DNA of 17,708 bases from Anaerolinea sp. (GTDB lineage: Bacteria > Chloroflexota > Anaerolineae > Anaerolineales > Anaerolineaceae): assembly GCA_029975965.1 (NCBI GenBank), contig JARKOV010000085.1:1-17708 (forward strand), read 5' to 3'. Under the pieces are notes generated by a model. It searched no databases. It saw only the letters and a list, made by a program, of their open reading frames with translations, and was not told the origin of the DNA. Numbering within the stretch: position 1 is the stretch's first letter; the number at the start of each line of letters is the position of its first letter. Below are positions 1 through 6,739 of this stretch, piece after piece. Made by a program: the position numbers and the translations under genes.

Positions 1-249
1 GAGATCTCCGAGCAGCGCGATTACTCCGAAGCCGTGGCTGAGCAAATCGACCGCGAGGTGCGCCGCCTGGTCAATGAAGCCTACGCTCAGGCCAAATCGA
101 TCTTGATGGAACACCGCGACCGGTTGGATATCATTGCGCATCGCTTGCTCGAAGTTGAAACTCTTTCGCGCGAGGAGTTCGAAAAGCTCTTCCCGCCGCC
201 TGTTCGGAAACGCGGCGGAGTGCCTGCGCTGGCTGCCAGCCAGAACTAA
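1..249 (+). CDS. ftsH: ATP-dependent zinc metalloprotease FtsH, C-terminal fragment
   Basis: This is the last 82 residues of a gene that begins left of the window; the frame is open from base 1 to the TAA at 247-249. The fragment begins EISEQRDYSEAVAEQIDREV and continues through a helical segment ending in LSREEFEKLF, which is the characteristic end of the M41 peptidase domain of FtsH. FtsH is a membrane-anchored AAA+ protease that degrades misassembled membrane proteins and short-lived regulators. The AAA+ module and the HEXXH zinc site would lie outside the window. After EKLF comes a short, low-conservation tail (PPPVRKRGG and about ten more residues), normal for the family. The gene is convergent with the GT87-type gene, with only 12 bases between the two stop codons. 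Confidence 0.93.
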   Translation, partial: EISEQRDYSEAVAEQIDREVRRLVNEAYAQAKSILMEHRDRLDIIAHRLLEVETLSREEFEKLFPPPVRKRGGVPALAASQN

Positions 250-261
250 TCATCGATTCGC

Positions 262-1290
262 TCAGGGAGCGGTTCGCGCGCCTTGGATCTCATCCAGGGA
301 GCGAATCGCTCCCCTGCTTTTAACCAACAGCAACCCCGGCGCGATGATCGTGATGGCAATCCACGCGGCGTCGTTTCCATAGGCGAAAAGAATCACCCAC
401 AGAGCCGGCAATCCCAACAACACCGCAGCCCACCGTTCGCCCGCTTTCTCCACCAATGGGATCGTCTGGATCAGGTCGTAATCGTGAACCAGGGGACTGA
501 CGAAAAAGTACCACAGGGTGAGAACGTCCAGGCTGATCCGTTTTTGGAACAGGCGTGTCACGCCATACAGGCTTAAGAGCGCCAACACCAGCCAGATAGC
601 CAAAAACCACCACCCATCCAGCCGCAGCAGCACCAACCCTCTTGGAATCAATCCGGCCATGGCTCGCTCGAACAACGGGCGGGGATTGCTCAACCAGCGC
701 TGAACCCAATCCGGCTGGAGGATGAAGGCAGGCAGATAGATGGCGGCTGTGGTGGCAACAAAGGCGATCAACTGCCGGGGAAGCCGTCGTTCTTCACGGT
801 AAGATTGCCACCAATGCCAGGCAGCCCAGGCGCACGGAATGACGCCCAGTTGCGGTTTCAAGAGGGTCAATGCCAGCCAGATTCCCCCAGAAAATCGATC
901 GGCAGCCGGATAGCGGCGATATCCCCAAAAACCAAGCAAGCCAAACAGAGCCGTCTGCCCTCCCAGGAAGTGGCCGAACAACGGTGAATAGATCAACACC
1001 CAGGGTCGCCAACCCGTTATCCAGAGCGCTGCCAGGACAGGGGCCAAAAGCCAGAGCGCCATGCTGAACGGGCGCGGCAGGGCTGCCAGAATCCCGAAAA
1101 TCATCACATACGGCAAGGGATAGTAACTGTTCTCGCCGTAAACCTCTTCTCCCCGGTCGAAACGAGCCCCAATCCGCATAAAGGTCTCGTAATCGACCGG
1201 ACCCTGGTCGTTGAGGATGATGAACCCGACGTAGAGCAGGTAAATCGACAGCAGCAGGAGCGTCAGGAGAAAGGGCGCGTATTGTTGAAT
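262..1290 (-). CDS. GT87-type (DUF2029-like) polytopic membrane glycosyltransferase, start codon uncertain
   Basis: A very hydrophobic protein of about 340 residues with many predicted membrane helices and short polar loops. The first helix (APFLLTLLLLSIYLLYVGFI) is followed by a loop with NDQGPVDYETFMRIGARF and then EEVYG. That acidic first extracytoplasmic loop and the overall plan match GT-C fold enzymes of the GT87/DUF2029 group, which transfer sugars from polyprenyl-phosphate donors. A later Trp/Leu-rich stretch and FVSPLVHDYDLI near residue 270-290 also resemble this group. No ATG, GTG or TTG occurs in frame between the preceding ligase stop (1299) and the first membrane helix. I place the start at an ATT (1290-1288) only because it sits just past the ligase stop; a CTG a little further in is possible. 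It is the last gene of the five-gene minus-strand operon. The precise substrate is unknown. Confidence 0.7.
   Translation of the reverse strand: MQQYAPFLLTLLLLSIYLLYVGFIILNDQGPVDYETFMRIGARFDRGEEVYGENSYYPLPYVMIFGILAALPRPFSMALWLLAPVLAALWITGWRPWVLIYSPLFGHFLGGQTALFGLLGFWGYRRYPAADRFSGGIWLALTLLKPQLGVIPCAWAAWHWWQSYREERRLPRQLIAFVATTAAIYLPAFILQPDWVQRWLSNPRPLFERAMAGLIPRGLVLLRLDGWWFLAIWLVLALLSLYGVTRLFQKRISLDVLTLWYFFVSPLVHDYDLIQTIPLVEKAGERWAAVLLGLPALWVILFAYGNDAAWIAITIIAPGLLLVKSRGAIRSLDEIQGARTAP
294..321 (+). terminator. Probable rho-independent terminator of ftsH, inside the 3' end of the convergent gene
   Basis: GGGAGCG (297-303) and CGCTCCC (307-313) form a perfect 7-bp stem with an AAT loop. The stem can be extended outward by CAG/CTG around one bulged C. 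It is followed on the plus strand by CTTTT (317-321), the usual intrinsic-terminator layout. It lies about 50 bases past the ftsH stop and inside the coding region of the minus-strand gene ending at 262. Confidence 0.6.
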
Positions 1291-1298
1291 TGTCCCGG

Positions 1299-2990
1299 TT
1301 AAGGGCGTTTTTCGATATGTTCTCGTATCAGCTCCCTCCTCAACAGCTTGCCCACCCCGGTGCGCGGCAGGCTGGAGCGAAACTCCACCTCCACAGGCAC
1401 TTTGTAATACACCAGCGACCTCCTGCACCAGGCAACCAGGTCCTTCGCTTCCAGTGAAGCCTCGGGGCGAAGAACCACCCACGCCTTGACTGCTTCGCCT
1501 TTCACCGGATGGGGGATGCCGGCAACAGCCACTTCCAGCACGCCGGGGTGCATTGCGAGCACCTCCTCGATCTCGCGCGGCCACACCTGGAATCCACTGA
1601 CTTTGATCAGGTCTTTTTTGCGGTCGACGATGTAAAAGTACCCGTCCTCGTCCATCCGGGCGATATCGCCGGTGTGCAACCAGCCGTCGCGCAGCGCTTC
1701 GGCTGTTTCGTCCGGCATCTGGTAGTATCCAGTCATCACCTGCGGCCCGCGAATGATCAGCTCGCCCGGCTCGCCGGCAGGCAGATCGACATCGCCTCCT
1801 TCCAGATCGACGATCCGGCACTCCACGTCCGGCAGCGGCAATCCGATCGACCCGGCGCGCTTTTCGCCCAGCATGGGGTTGCAGTGGGTGGCGGTTGGCG
1901 CTTCAGACAGGCCATATCCTTCCATCAACTGTGCCCCGGTAAGCGCCTCGAAGCTCAACCGCACTTCTTCGAGCAGCGGTGCCGACCCCGAGATGCAGGC
2001 GCGAATCGAGCGCAAGTCGTATTTTCCCGCCTGCACGTCAGGATGCCGGTTGATCGCCGCATACATCGCCGGCACACCCGGATAAAAACTGGCCCGCGTC
2101 GTTTCGATCCGGTTGAGCAGTCCAGTCAGGTCGCGTGGATTGGGCACCAGCGCCAGGCGCGCTGCCAGCAACACCCCCACGCTCATCCCCACCACCATGC
2201 CGTAGACATGGTAGAGTGGGATAGCCAGGAGCACCGTTTCCTTTCCATCTTCCAGGCCGGCCAGCCAGTGGCGAAACTGAACCGTGTTGGCAACCAGGTT
2301 TCGATGCAAGCCGACGGCGGCTTTGGGCGTACCGGTTGTGCCGCCACTGTATTGAAAGATCGCGGGGTCGTCGGGGGTGATGGCCGCCTTGGTCGGCGGG
2401 GAGCCAGCCAACCTGACCAGGTCAGCCAGGGCGTAATCGCCAGTCGTGTTCGTGTCGAAAGAGGACGATTGGGGTAGATCCAGCCAGGCTGCCATGCGGG
2501 TTGCATCCTCAGGATCGGACCAGATCACCGCGCGAAGCTGCGTTTCGCTCCGAATTGCGCTCAACATCGTTTCCGCACTGCGCAGGCTGATGAGCATCAC
2601 CACACCTGCGTCGTTAAAATGGTGCAACACTTCGCGAGCGGTGAAATTGGGGTTAAGTGCCACCACCACACCGCCTGCCTTTAAGATCGCATAGTATGCC
2701 AGGACGAACTGGGGCAGGTTGGGCAGGAGAACGCCCACTCGTTCGCCTTTCTGCAAGCCCAAAGCGCTCAAACCGGCAGACAGGCGATCGGTCAGCTTGG
2801 CCATCTCGCGGTAAGTTAGCACCTGGTCTTCGAACAAGATGCAGGCAGCATTGGGGTGCTGCCTGGCCGCGTCGTCCAGCAAATCGAACAGGCGTTTCGC
2901 CGGGTAATCAATCTGCCAGGGAACGCCGGCGTCGTAATGGGCAAGCCAGGGTCGGTTCAATAACAGTTCGTTCACCTTGGGTCTTCTCAC
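1299..2990 (-). CDS. Long-chain acyl-CoA ligase (AMP-forming, FadD-like)
   Basis: A 563-residue member of the ANL superfamily, which activates a carboxylic acid as acyl-AMP and then transfers it to CoA. All core motifs are visible: the ATP-binding loop YSGGTTGTPK (214-223), YGLSEAPT (359-366), TGDIARMDEDGY (440-451), the hinge segment DRKKDLIKVSGFQVWPREIE (456-475) and the catalytic lysine in GVGK (K548). DRKKDLIKVSGFQVWP closely follows the medium/long-chain fatty acyl-CoA ligase pattern, so a fatty acid is the likely substrate, although chain length cannot be read from sequence. The start is a GTG (2990-2988) whose GTGA overlaps the miaA TGA stop by 4 bases, which suggests translational coupling. 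Length is normal for FadD-type enzymes. It sits between a tRNA-modification gene and a membrane glycosyltransferase in one operon. Confidence 0.9.
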   Translation of the reverse strand: MRRPKVNELLLNRPWLAHYDAGVPWQIDYPAKRLFDLLDDAARQHPNAACILFEDQVLTYREMAKLTDRLSAGLSALGLQKGERVGVLLPNLPQFVLAYYAILKAGGVVVALNPNFTAREVLHHFNDAGVVMLISLRSAETMLSAIRSETQLRAVIWSDPEDATRMAAWLDLPQSSSFDTNTTGDYALADLVRLAGSPPTKAAITPDDPAIFQYSGGTTGTPKAAVGLHRNLVANTVQFRHWLAGLEDGKETVLLAIPLYHVYGMVVGMSVGVLLAARLALVPNPRDLTGLLNRIETTRASFYPGVPAMYAAINRHPDVQAGKYDLRSIRACISGSAPLLEEVRLSFEALTGAQLMEGYGLSEAPTATHCNPMLGEKRAGSIGLPLPDVECRIVDLEGGDVDLPAGEPGELIIRGPQVMTGYYQMPDETAEALRDGWLHTGDIARMDEDGYFYIVDRKKDLIKVSGFQVWPREIEEVLAMHPGVLEVAVAGIPHPVKGEAVKAWVVLRPEASLEAKDLVAWCRRSLVYYKVPVEVEFRSSLPRTGVGKLLRRELIREHIEKRP

Positions 2991-3937
2991 GTAACAGGAT
3001 CAGGCCGGTCCTTTGCCAGCCAGCCCCCAATCAACTCGACCACCGCTCTCAGCGCAGGCTCACCAGGTCGAAACCAGTGGATCGTTTCGTCTTCTTCGCG
3101 GAACCAGGCGCCCTGCTGGCGAACATAACGCCGGGTGAGTCGCTTCATCTGAACAACGGCCTCTTCCAGGCTGATTTCGCCGTGAAGATATGCGATCATC
3201 TGCCGGTAACCGATCGCCGAGAGCGTCGGAAGATCGGCTGAATAGCCCTGATCGAGCAAACCGCGCACTTCGTCCACGAAACCTCCGCGCAACATGGCGT
3301 CAATTCGGGCATCAATGCGCGCATAGAGCTCCGCGCGCGGACGGGTCAAACCAATCATCATCAGGTCATACGGGCTGGTCGTCTTTTGCCGCTGGGCAGA
3401 AAACCGCCGGCCGGTGCTCAGGATCACCTCGATGGCGCGCACCGTGCGGCGCAGGTTGCTCGCATCGATGAAACCAGCCGCGTCCGGATCGAGCATAGCC
3501 AAACGCCGGTGAAGCTCTTGGCGGCCAATCTGCGCCCCCCAGCGTTCCAGTTCTTGGCGCAGTCGCAGGTCAGGCGGTTGAGCGGGCGGCCTCCAGCCCT
3601 CGACCACGGCTTTGATGTACTGCCCCGTTCCCCCTACCAGGAGTGGCAGCCTGTTACGAGAATGGATCTCAGCGATCTTCTCGGCCGCCTGCTGCTGAAA
3701 AATAGTCAGCGACCAGGGCTGGTCTGGGTCGGCCACGTCGATCAGGTGATGCGGCACGCGCACGCGCTCGGCTGGGCTGGGCTTAGCCGTGCCAATATCC
3801 ATGCCACGGTAAAACAGGCGCGAGTCAGCCGAAACGATCTCCCCACCAACCGCTTCGGCTACACGAATGGCAAATTCGGTTTTCCCAACCCCGGTCGGCC
3901 CGACGATGACCACCAACGGCTTATTCGGTGAGCGCAT
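2987..3937 (-). CDS. miaA: tRNA dimethylallyltransferase MiaA
   Basis: The 316-residue product transfers a dimethylallyl group to N6 of adenosine 37 in tRNAs reading codons that begin with U. The P-loop GPTGVGKT lies at residues 13-20. It is followed by the family block SADSRLFYRGMDIGTAKP (about 36-53), HHLIDV (63-68) and VGGTGQYIKA (101-110). The more common Gln-Val after DSR is Leu-Phe here, which is seen in other bacterial MiaA proteins. I chose the ATG at 3937 rather than an upstream in-frame ATG at 3982 because it begins MRSPNKPLVVIVGPTG, the usual distance before the P-loop. The upstream alternative would lie deep inside yraN. The chosen start overlaps the end of yraN by 17 bases, and the 3' end overlaps the ligase start by 4 bases. 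Confidence 0.95.
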   Translation of the reverse strand: MRSPNKPLVVIVGPTGVGKTEFAIRVAEAVGGEIVSADSRLFYRGMDIGTAKPSPAERVRVPHHLIDVADPDQPWSLTIFQQQAAEKIAEIHSRNRLPLLVGGTGQYIKAVVEGWRPPAQPPDLRLRQELERWGAQIGRQELHRRLAMLDPDAAGFIDASNLRRTVRAIEVILSTGRRFSAQRQKTTSPYDLMMIGLTRPRAELYARIDARIDAMLRGGFVDEVRGLLDQGYSADLPTLSAIGYRQMIAYLHGEISLEEAVVQMKRLTRRYVRQQGAWFREEDETIHWFRPGEPALRAVVELIGGWLAKDRPDPVT

Positions 3938-4280
3938 TTTCGAAGTGCTCAATCTCCACTCCCTGCTTCCCTGGCCGTCCAAGGATGGCGATGACGTCCA
4001 CCCGCCATTCGCCTTCGCTAGTTTGCGACTGCCAGTAAGCCTGGACCGCTTTTAACAGGTGTTCGCGCTTGATCCCGGTCACCGCCTCCTCCGGTAATCC
4101 AAACCCAAGGCTGGTGCGCGATTTCACCTCCACAAAAACCGTCGTCGCTCCGAGTTGGGTCACCAGGTCGATTTCCCCGTGTTGCGTGCGCACATTGCGC
4201 GCCAGGATGACATACCCCTTCGATTCCAGATAACTGGCCGCCACCTGTTCACCCCAGCGCCCAACCTGCTGCCTTGTCAT
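3921..4280 (-). CDS. YraN/UPF0102 family endonuclease-like protein
   Basis: A 119-residue protein of the UPF0102/YraN family, which has a restriction-endonuclease-like fold. The family function is not well established. The hallmark segments are present: GRWGEQVAASYLESKGY (about 7-23), ARNVRTQHGEIDLV (27-40) with the conserved Gly-Glu-Ile-Asp, and VFVEVKSRTS (48-57). The acidic and lysine residues of GEID and EVK correspond to a PD-(D/E)XK-like site. The start at 4280 is chosen because MTRQQVGRWGEQ is the normal N-terminus and because its ATGA overlaps the stop of the upstream glycosyltransferase by 4 bases. A longer reading to 4358 would only add out-of-family sequence overlapping the upstream gene. 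Confidence 0.9.
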   Translation of the reverse strand: MTRQQVGRWGEQVAASYLESKGYVILARNVRTQHGEIDLVTQLGATTVFVEVKSRTSLGFGLPEEAVTGIKREHLLKAVQAYWQSQTSEGEWRVDVIAILGRPGKQGVEIEHFENALTE

Positions 4281-5377
4281 TTCAACTCGCTCAGCACAAT
4301 TCTCGCCAACTCGGCAGCCGAATGGGACCGGCCAAATGACCGGGCCTGTCGGCCACAATCCAACAACCAGCCCCTGTCACGGACAGCACGCGTCACCGCC
4401 GCCGCGGCTTGCTCTGGCTTGTAACCTTCGATCAGCAATCCATGGCGTGCCAGGAACGCCGCGTTGGCGCTCTCCTGGCCGGGACCGGGTTGCTGGACGA
4501 CCAACGGTCGCCCGCAGGCCAGCGTCTCGGCGACCGTCAACCCTCCCGGTTTGCCAATCACCAGGTCGTGGCTATGCAGCAAGCCGGCCATGTCTCTGAC
4601 CATCCCGCGGACATGGACGTCCCATTTCGAATGCTTGAGGGATCGTTCGACCTCCTCCTGGAAATGAACGCGGCTTCCGGCGATGATGGTAAAGCGCGCC
4701 AGCGCCGGATCGAAAGGAAGCGCATTTAAGAATTGAACCAGCCACTCGATGCTCCCCGAATACGCTCCGCTTTGCAACCCCCCGGCAAGCAGGGCCACCC
4801 GCAACGCTCCGCCCGCGCGCGGCGCTTCCCACACCTCCTGGGCTTCAAAATCCAACCGCAAAGGGATCCCGGTACTGTGGATTTTCTCAACCGCAACGCC
4901 GCGTTGCGCCAACTCGCCGCTCAGGTCGGAGTGGGCAACGAAATAACCGTCCACGCCGTGAACAGGCCAATAGCCGTGCAAACCAAAGTCCGTCGCCACG
5001 CCGTAGATGCGCCAGGGAACCTTGCGCCGTTCACGAGTAGCTAGCGCTAGCCGCAGCGGAAAAACATGCGTCGCGATCACCACGCAATCTTTTGCCTCCG
5101 GCATTCCGCCCTCGAAAAGGCGACATCGAGATGCCCACCCCACCCATTTTGAGTTTCCGGTGCGCCAACGGACGTCGTATGAGCGGCGCATGAACCGCAT
5201 GCTGAACGCTAATCCAAGGTTCTCGAGCCAGCTCGCGCCAGGAAAAAGGCGTTCCATCGGATCATAGGCCTGGATGGAAAGATCGCGGCATTCCCGCGCC
5301 AGCGCATCGGCGATTGCCTGCGCGGCGACCAGGTGACCCGACCCGGTGGAGAGATACAGCAATGAAATATCGTTCAC
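4277..5377 (-). CDS. MGDG-synthase-like / UgtP-type processive glycosyltransferase (GT28 family)
   Basis: A 366-residue GT-B glycosyltransferase. The N-terminal domain has LYLSTGSGHLVAAQAIADAL (7-26), with the GSGH motif typical of MGDG synthase and diacylglycerol glucosyltransferases, then IATHVFP (101-107) and YGVATDFGLHGYW (125-137). The C-terminal nucleotide-sugar domain carries VIGKPGGLTVAETLACGRPL (273-292) and QESANA (301-306). By family knowledge it would add galactose or glucose from a UDP-sugar to diacylglycerol at the inner face of the membrane, making glycolipid. The exact sugar and processivity cannot be read from sequence. It starts with GTG (5377-5375) without a strong ribosome-binding site and is the first gene of the minus-strand operon. 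Glycolipid synthesis fits with the acyl-CoA ligase and GT87-type gene downstream, though that link is inference. Confidence 0.85.
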   Translation of the reverse strand: MNDISLLYLSTGSGHLVAAQAIADALARECRDLSIQAYDPMERLFPGASWLENLGLAFSMRFMRRSYDVRWRTGNSKWVGWASRCRLFEGGMPEAKDCVVIATHVFPLRLALATRERRKVPWRIYGVATDFGLHGYWPVHGVDGYFVAHSDLSGELAQRGVAVEKIHSTGIPLRLDFEAQEVWEAPRAGGALRVALLAGGLQSGAYSGSIEWLVQFLNALPFDPALARFTIIAGSRVHFQEEVERSLKHSKWDVHVRGMVRDMAGLLHSHDLVIGKPGGLTVAETLACGRPLVVQQPGPGQESANAAFLARHGLLIEGYKPEQAAAAVTRAVRDRGWLLDCGRQARSFGRSHSAAELARIVLSELK

Positions 5378-5403
5378 TTTATTCGCAGCCCGAATCGTGC
5401 TAA

Positions 5404-5433
5404 ACTAGACCGTAACAGTCAGGGTATGGTCAA
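5404..5433 (-). promoter_or_regulatory. Candidate sigma-70-type promoter for the minus-strand operon
   Basis: On the minus strand TTGACC (5433-5428) is followed after 18 bases by TCTAGT (5409-5404), giving 5/6 and 4/6 matches to the -35 and -10 consensus. Transcription would begin roughly 20 bases before the GTG of the glycosyltransferase. It lies in the 144-base divergent spacer 5378-5521, the only place a shared upstream control region can be for both operons. I could not find an equally good plus-strand promoter for cinA there. Confidence 0.35.
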
Positions 5434-5521
5434 TGGCGATTATTTTAACGCCGCTTTGACTGCCCTGAACAAACCTTTGAACCACCCATCATTTTACCTG
5501 AAACCGTCATTAGGAGATTGA

Positions 5522-6670
5522 ATGCCCACAGCCGAGATCATTACGATAGGCACCGAGCTTCTCCTGGGCGAAATTCAAGACACCAACACCCATTACCTGG
5601 CCCGAGCCTTGCGCGACATCGGTATCGACCTGTACCGGACGACAACCATCGGCGATAACGAAGAGCGCATCGCGCAAGTGATCCGTGAAGCGTTGCAGCG
5701 CTGCCAGATCATCCTCACCACCGGTGGACTGGGACCGACCGTGGACGACCCCACCCGCCAGGCGGTCGCGCGCGCCCTGGATGTGCCCCTGGAATTTCGC
5801 GCCGAGCTGTGGGAGCAAATTTCAGAGCGCATCAACCGCCGGTACGGCCGTCAACCGTCGCCTAACAACATGCGCCAGGCCTGGATACCCCAGGGGGCCA
5901 TCCCGGTGCCCAATCCGGTTGGGACAGCCCCGGCGTTCATTTGTGAGACCAGCGAAGCCTGCATTGCCAGCCTGCCGGGGGTCCCTCGCGAGATGGAATA
6001 CCTCTATCAGAACGCCATCGTTCCTTACCTGAAAGAACGATATCCGCTCAGTGGGGTGATCAAAGCGCGCGTGTTGCACACCGCCGGAGTCGGCGAATCC
6101 CAACTGGATGAATGGATCGGCGACCTTGAGACCCTGCACAACCCCACGGTCGGGCTGCTCGCCCACCCCGGGCAGTGCGATATCCGCGTCACCGCGAAAG
6201 CCGCCTCCTTCAGCGAAGCCGACCACATGATCGCCGAGGTGGAAGCCGTGATCCGCGAGCGCTGCGGCGAAGCGATCTACGGCGCGGACCAGGAGACTCT
6301 CGAGAGTGTGCTTTTCCAAAAACTGGCCCACCACGGCTGGAAGATGGCGGCTTACGAGTGCAACCTTGACCAGGAACTGCAAAGACGCTTATCGTTGAAC
6401 GGCTTGCCGCCCGATTGGATCCAGGTTCAATCTGGAACATGCACCGAAGAGGAGTTGACTCAACTCCTCGAAAGCCTTTCCCGGCAGCTCTCGGTGGATG
6501 TCGTATTAGGCGTCAATCTGGTGCCTGGAGAAGAGAAGCAGACCCTCACGATCGCGGCGCGTACACCGGAGAACCTCTTTCAAAGCCGGCGCCTGTACGG
6601 CGGCCCTCCCCAACTGGCGGTATCCTGGGCGACCTACACCGCGCTGGATTTCTTGCGCCGCAGCCTGTAG
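5522..6670 (+). CDS. cinA: CinA-family protein with intact MoCF-like domain and degenerate C-terminal domain
   Basis: A 382-residue CinA homologue. The N-terminal MoCF-biosynthesis-like domain (about 1-170) is well kept: IITIGTELLLGEIQDTNTHY (6-25), LTTGGLGPTVDDPTR (65-79) and NPVGTAPAF (131-139). In studied homologues this domain hydrolyses ADP-ribose and related nucleotide pyrophosphates. A middle KH-like region (about 180-250) includes HTAGVGESQLDEWIGDL. The C-terminal region (255-382) corresponds in position to the nicotinamide-nucleotide amidase (PncC) domain, but is short and lacks the AESCTGG motif; AYECNLDQELQRRL (277-290) stands in its place. Amidase activity is therefore unlikely. 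The start has a clear site, GGAG at 5513-5516, five bases before the ATG. It is the first gene of the plus-strand operon, 69 bases ahead of the amidohydrolase-CYTH gene. Confidence 0.85.
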   Translation: MPTAEIITIGTELLLGEIQDTNTHYLARALRDIGIDLYRTTTIGDNEERIAQVIREALQRCQIILTTGGLGPTVDDPTRQAVARALDVPLEFRAELWEQISERINRRYGRQPSPNNMRQAWIPQGAIPVPNPVGTAPAFICETSEACIASLPGVPREMEYLYQNAIVPYLKERYPLSGVIKARVLHTAGVGESQLDEWIGDLETLHNPTVGLLAHPGQCDIRVTAKAASFSEADHMIAEVEAVIRERCGEAIYGADQETLESVLFQKLAHHGWKMAAYECNLDQELQRRLSLNGLPPDWIQVQSGTCTEEELTQLLESLSRQLSVDVVLGVNLVPGEEKQTLTIAARTPENLFQSRRLYGGPPQLAVSWATYTALDFLRRSL

Positions 6671-6739
6671 CAAATCTGGCAATGAACCGGTACCCTTCCG
6701 GCAGGCAGAATCACATAAAAAGTTCATAAGGATGGTGTT

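Noticed and set aside
1291..1821. Upstream extension of the GT87-type frame, adding about 175 residues
   Set aside because: It is read out of frame through the well-conserved 3' end of the acyl-CoA ligase and its Arg/Gly/Ser-rich composition is typical of a shadow frame.
1509..2477. 322-codon plus-strand frame antisense to the acyl-CoA ligase
   Set aside because: Composition is rich in His, Arg and Gln with no motif; the ligase on the opposite strand has all family motifs.
3938..3982. Longer miaA start at 3982
   Set aside because: It adds 15 residues out of family pattern and lies deeper in yraN; the ATG at 3937 sits at the normal distance from the P-loop.
5456..5461. TTGACT as -35 of a cinA promoter
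   Set aside because: No acceptable -10 hexamer occurs 16-18 bases downstream.
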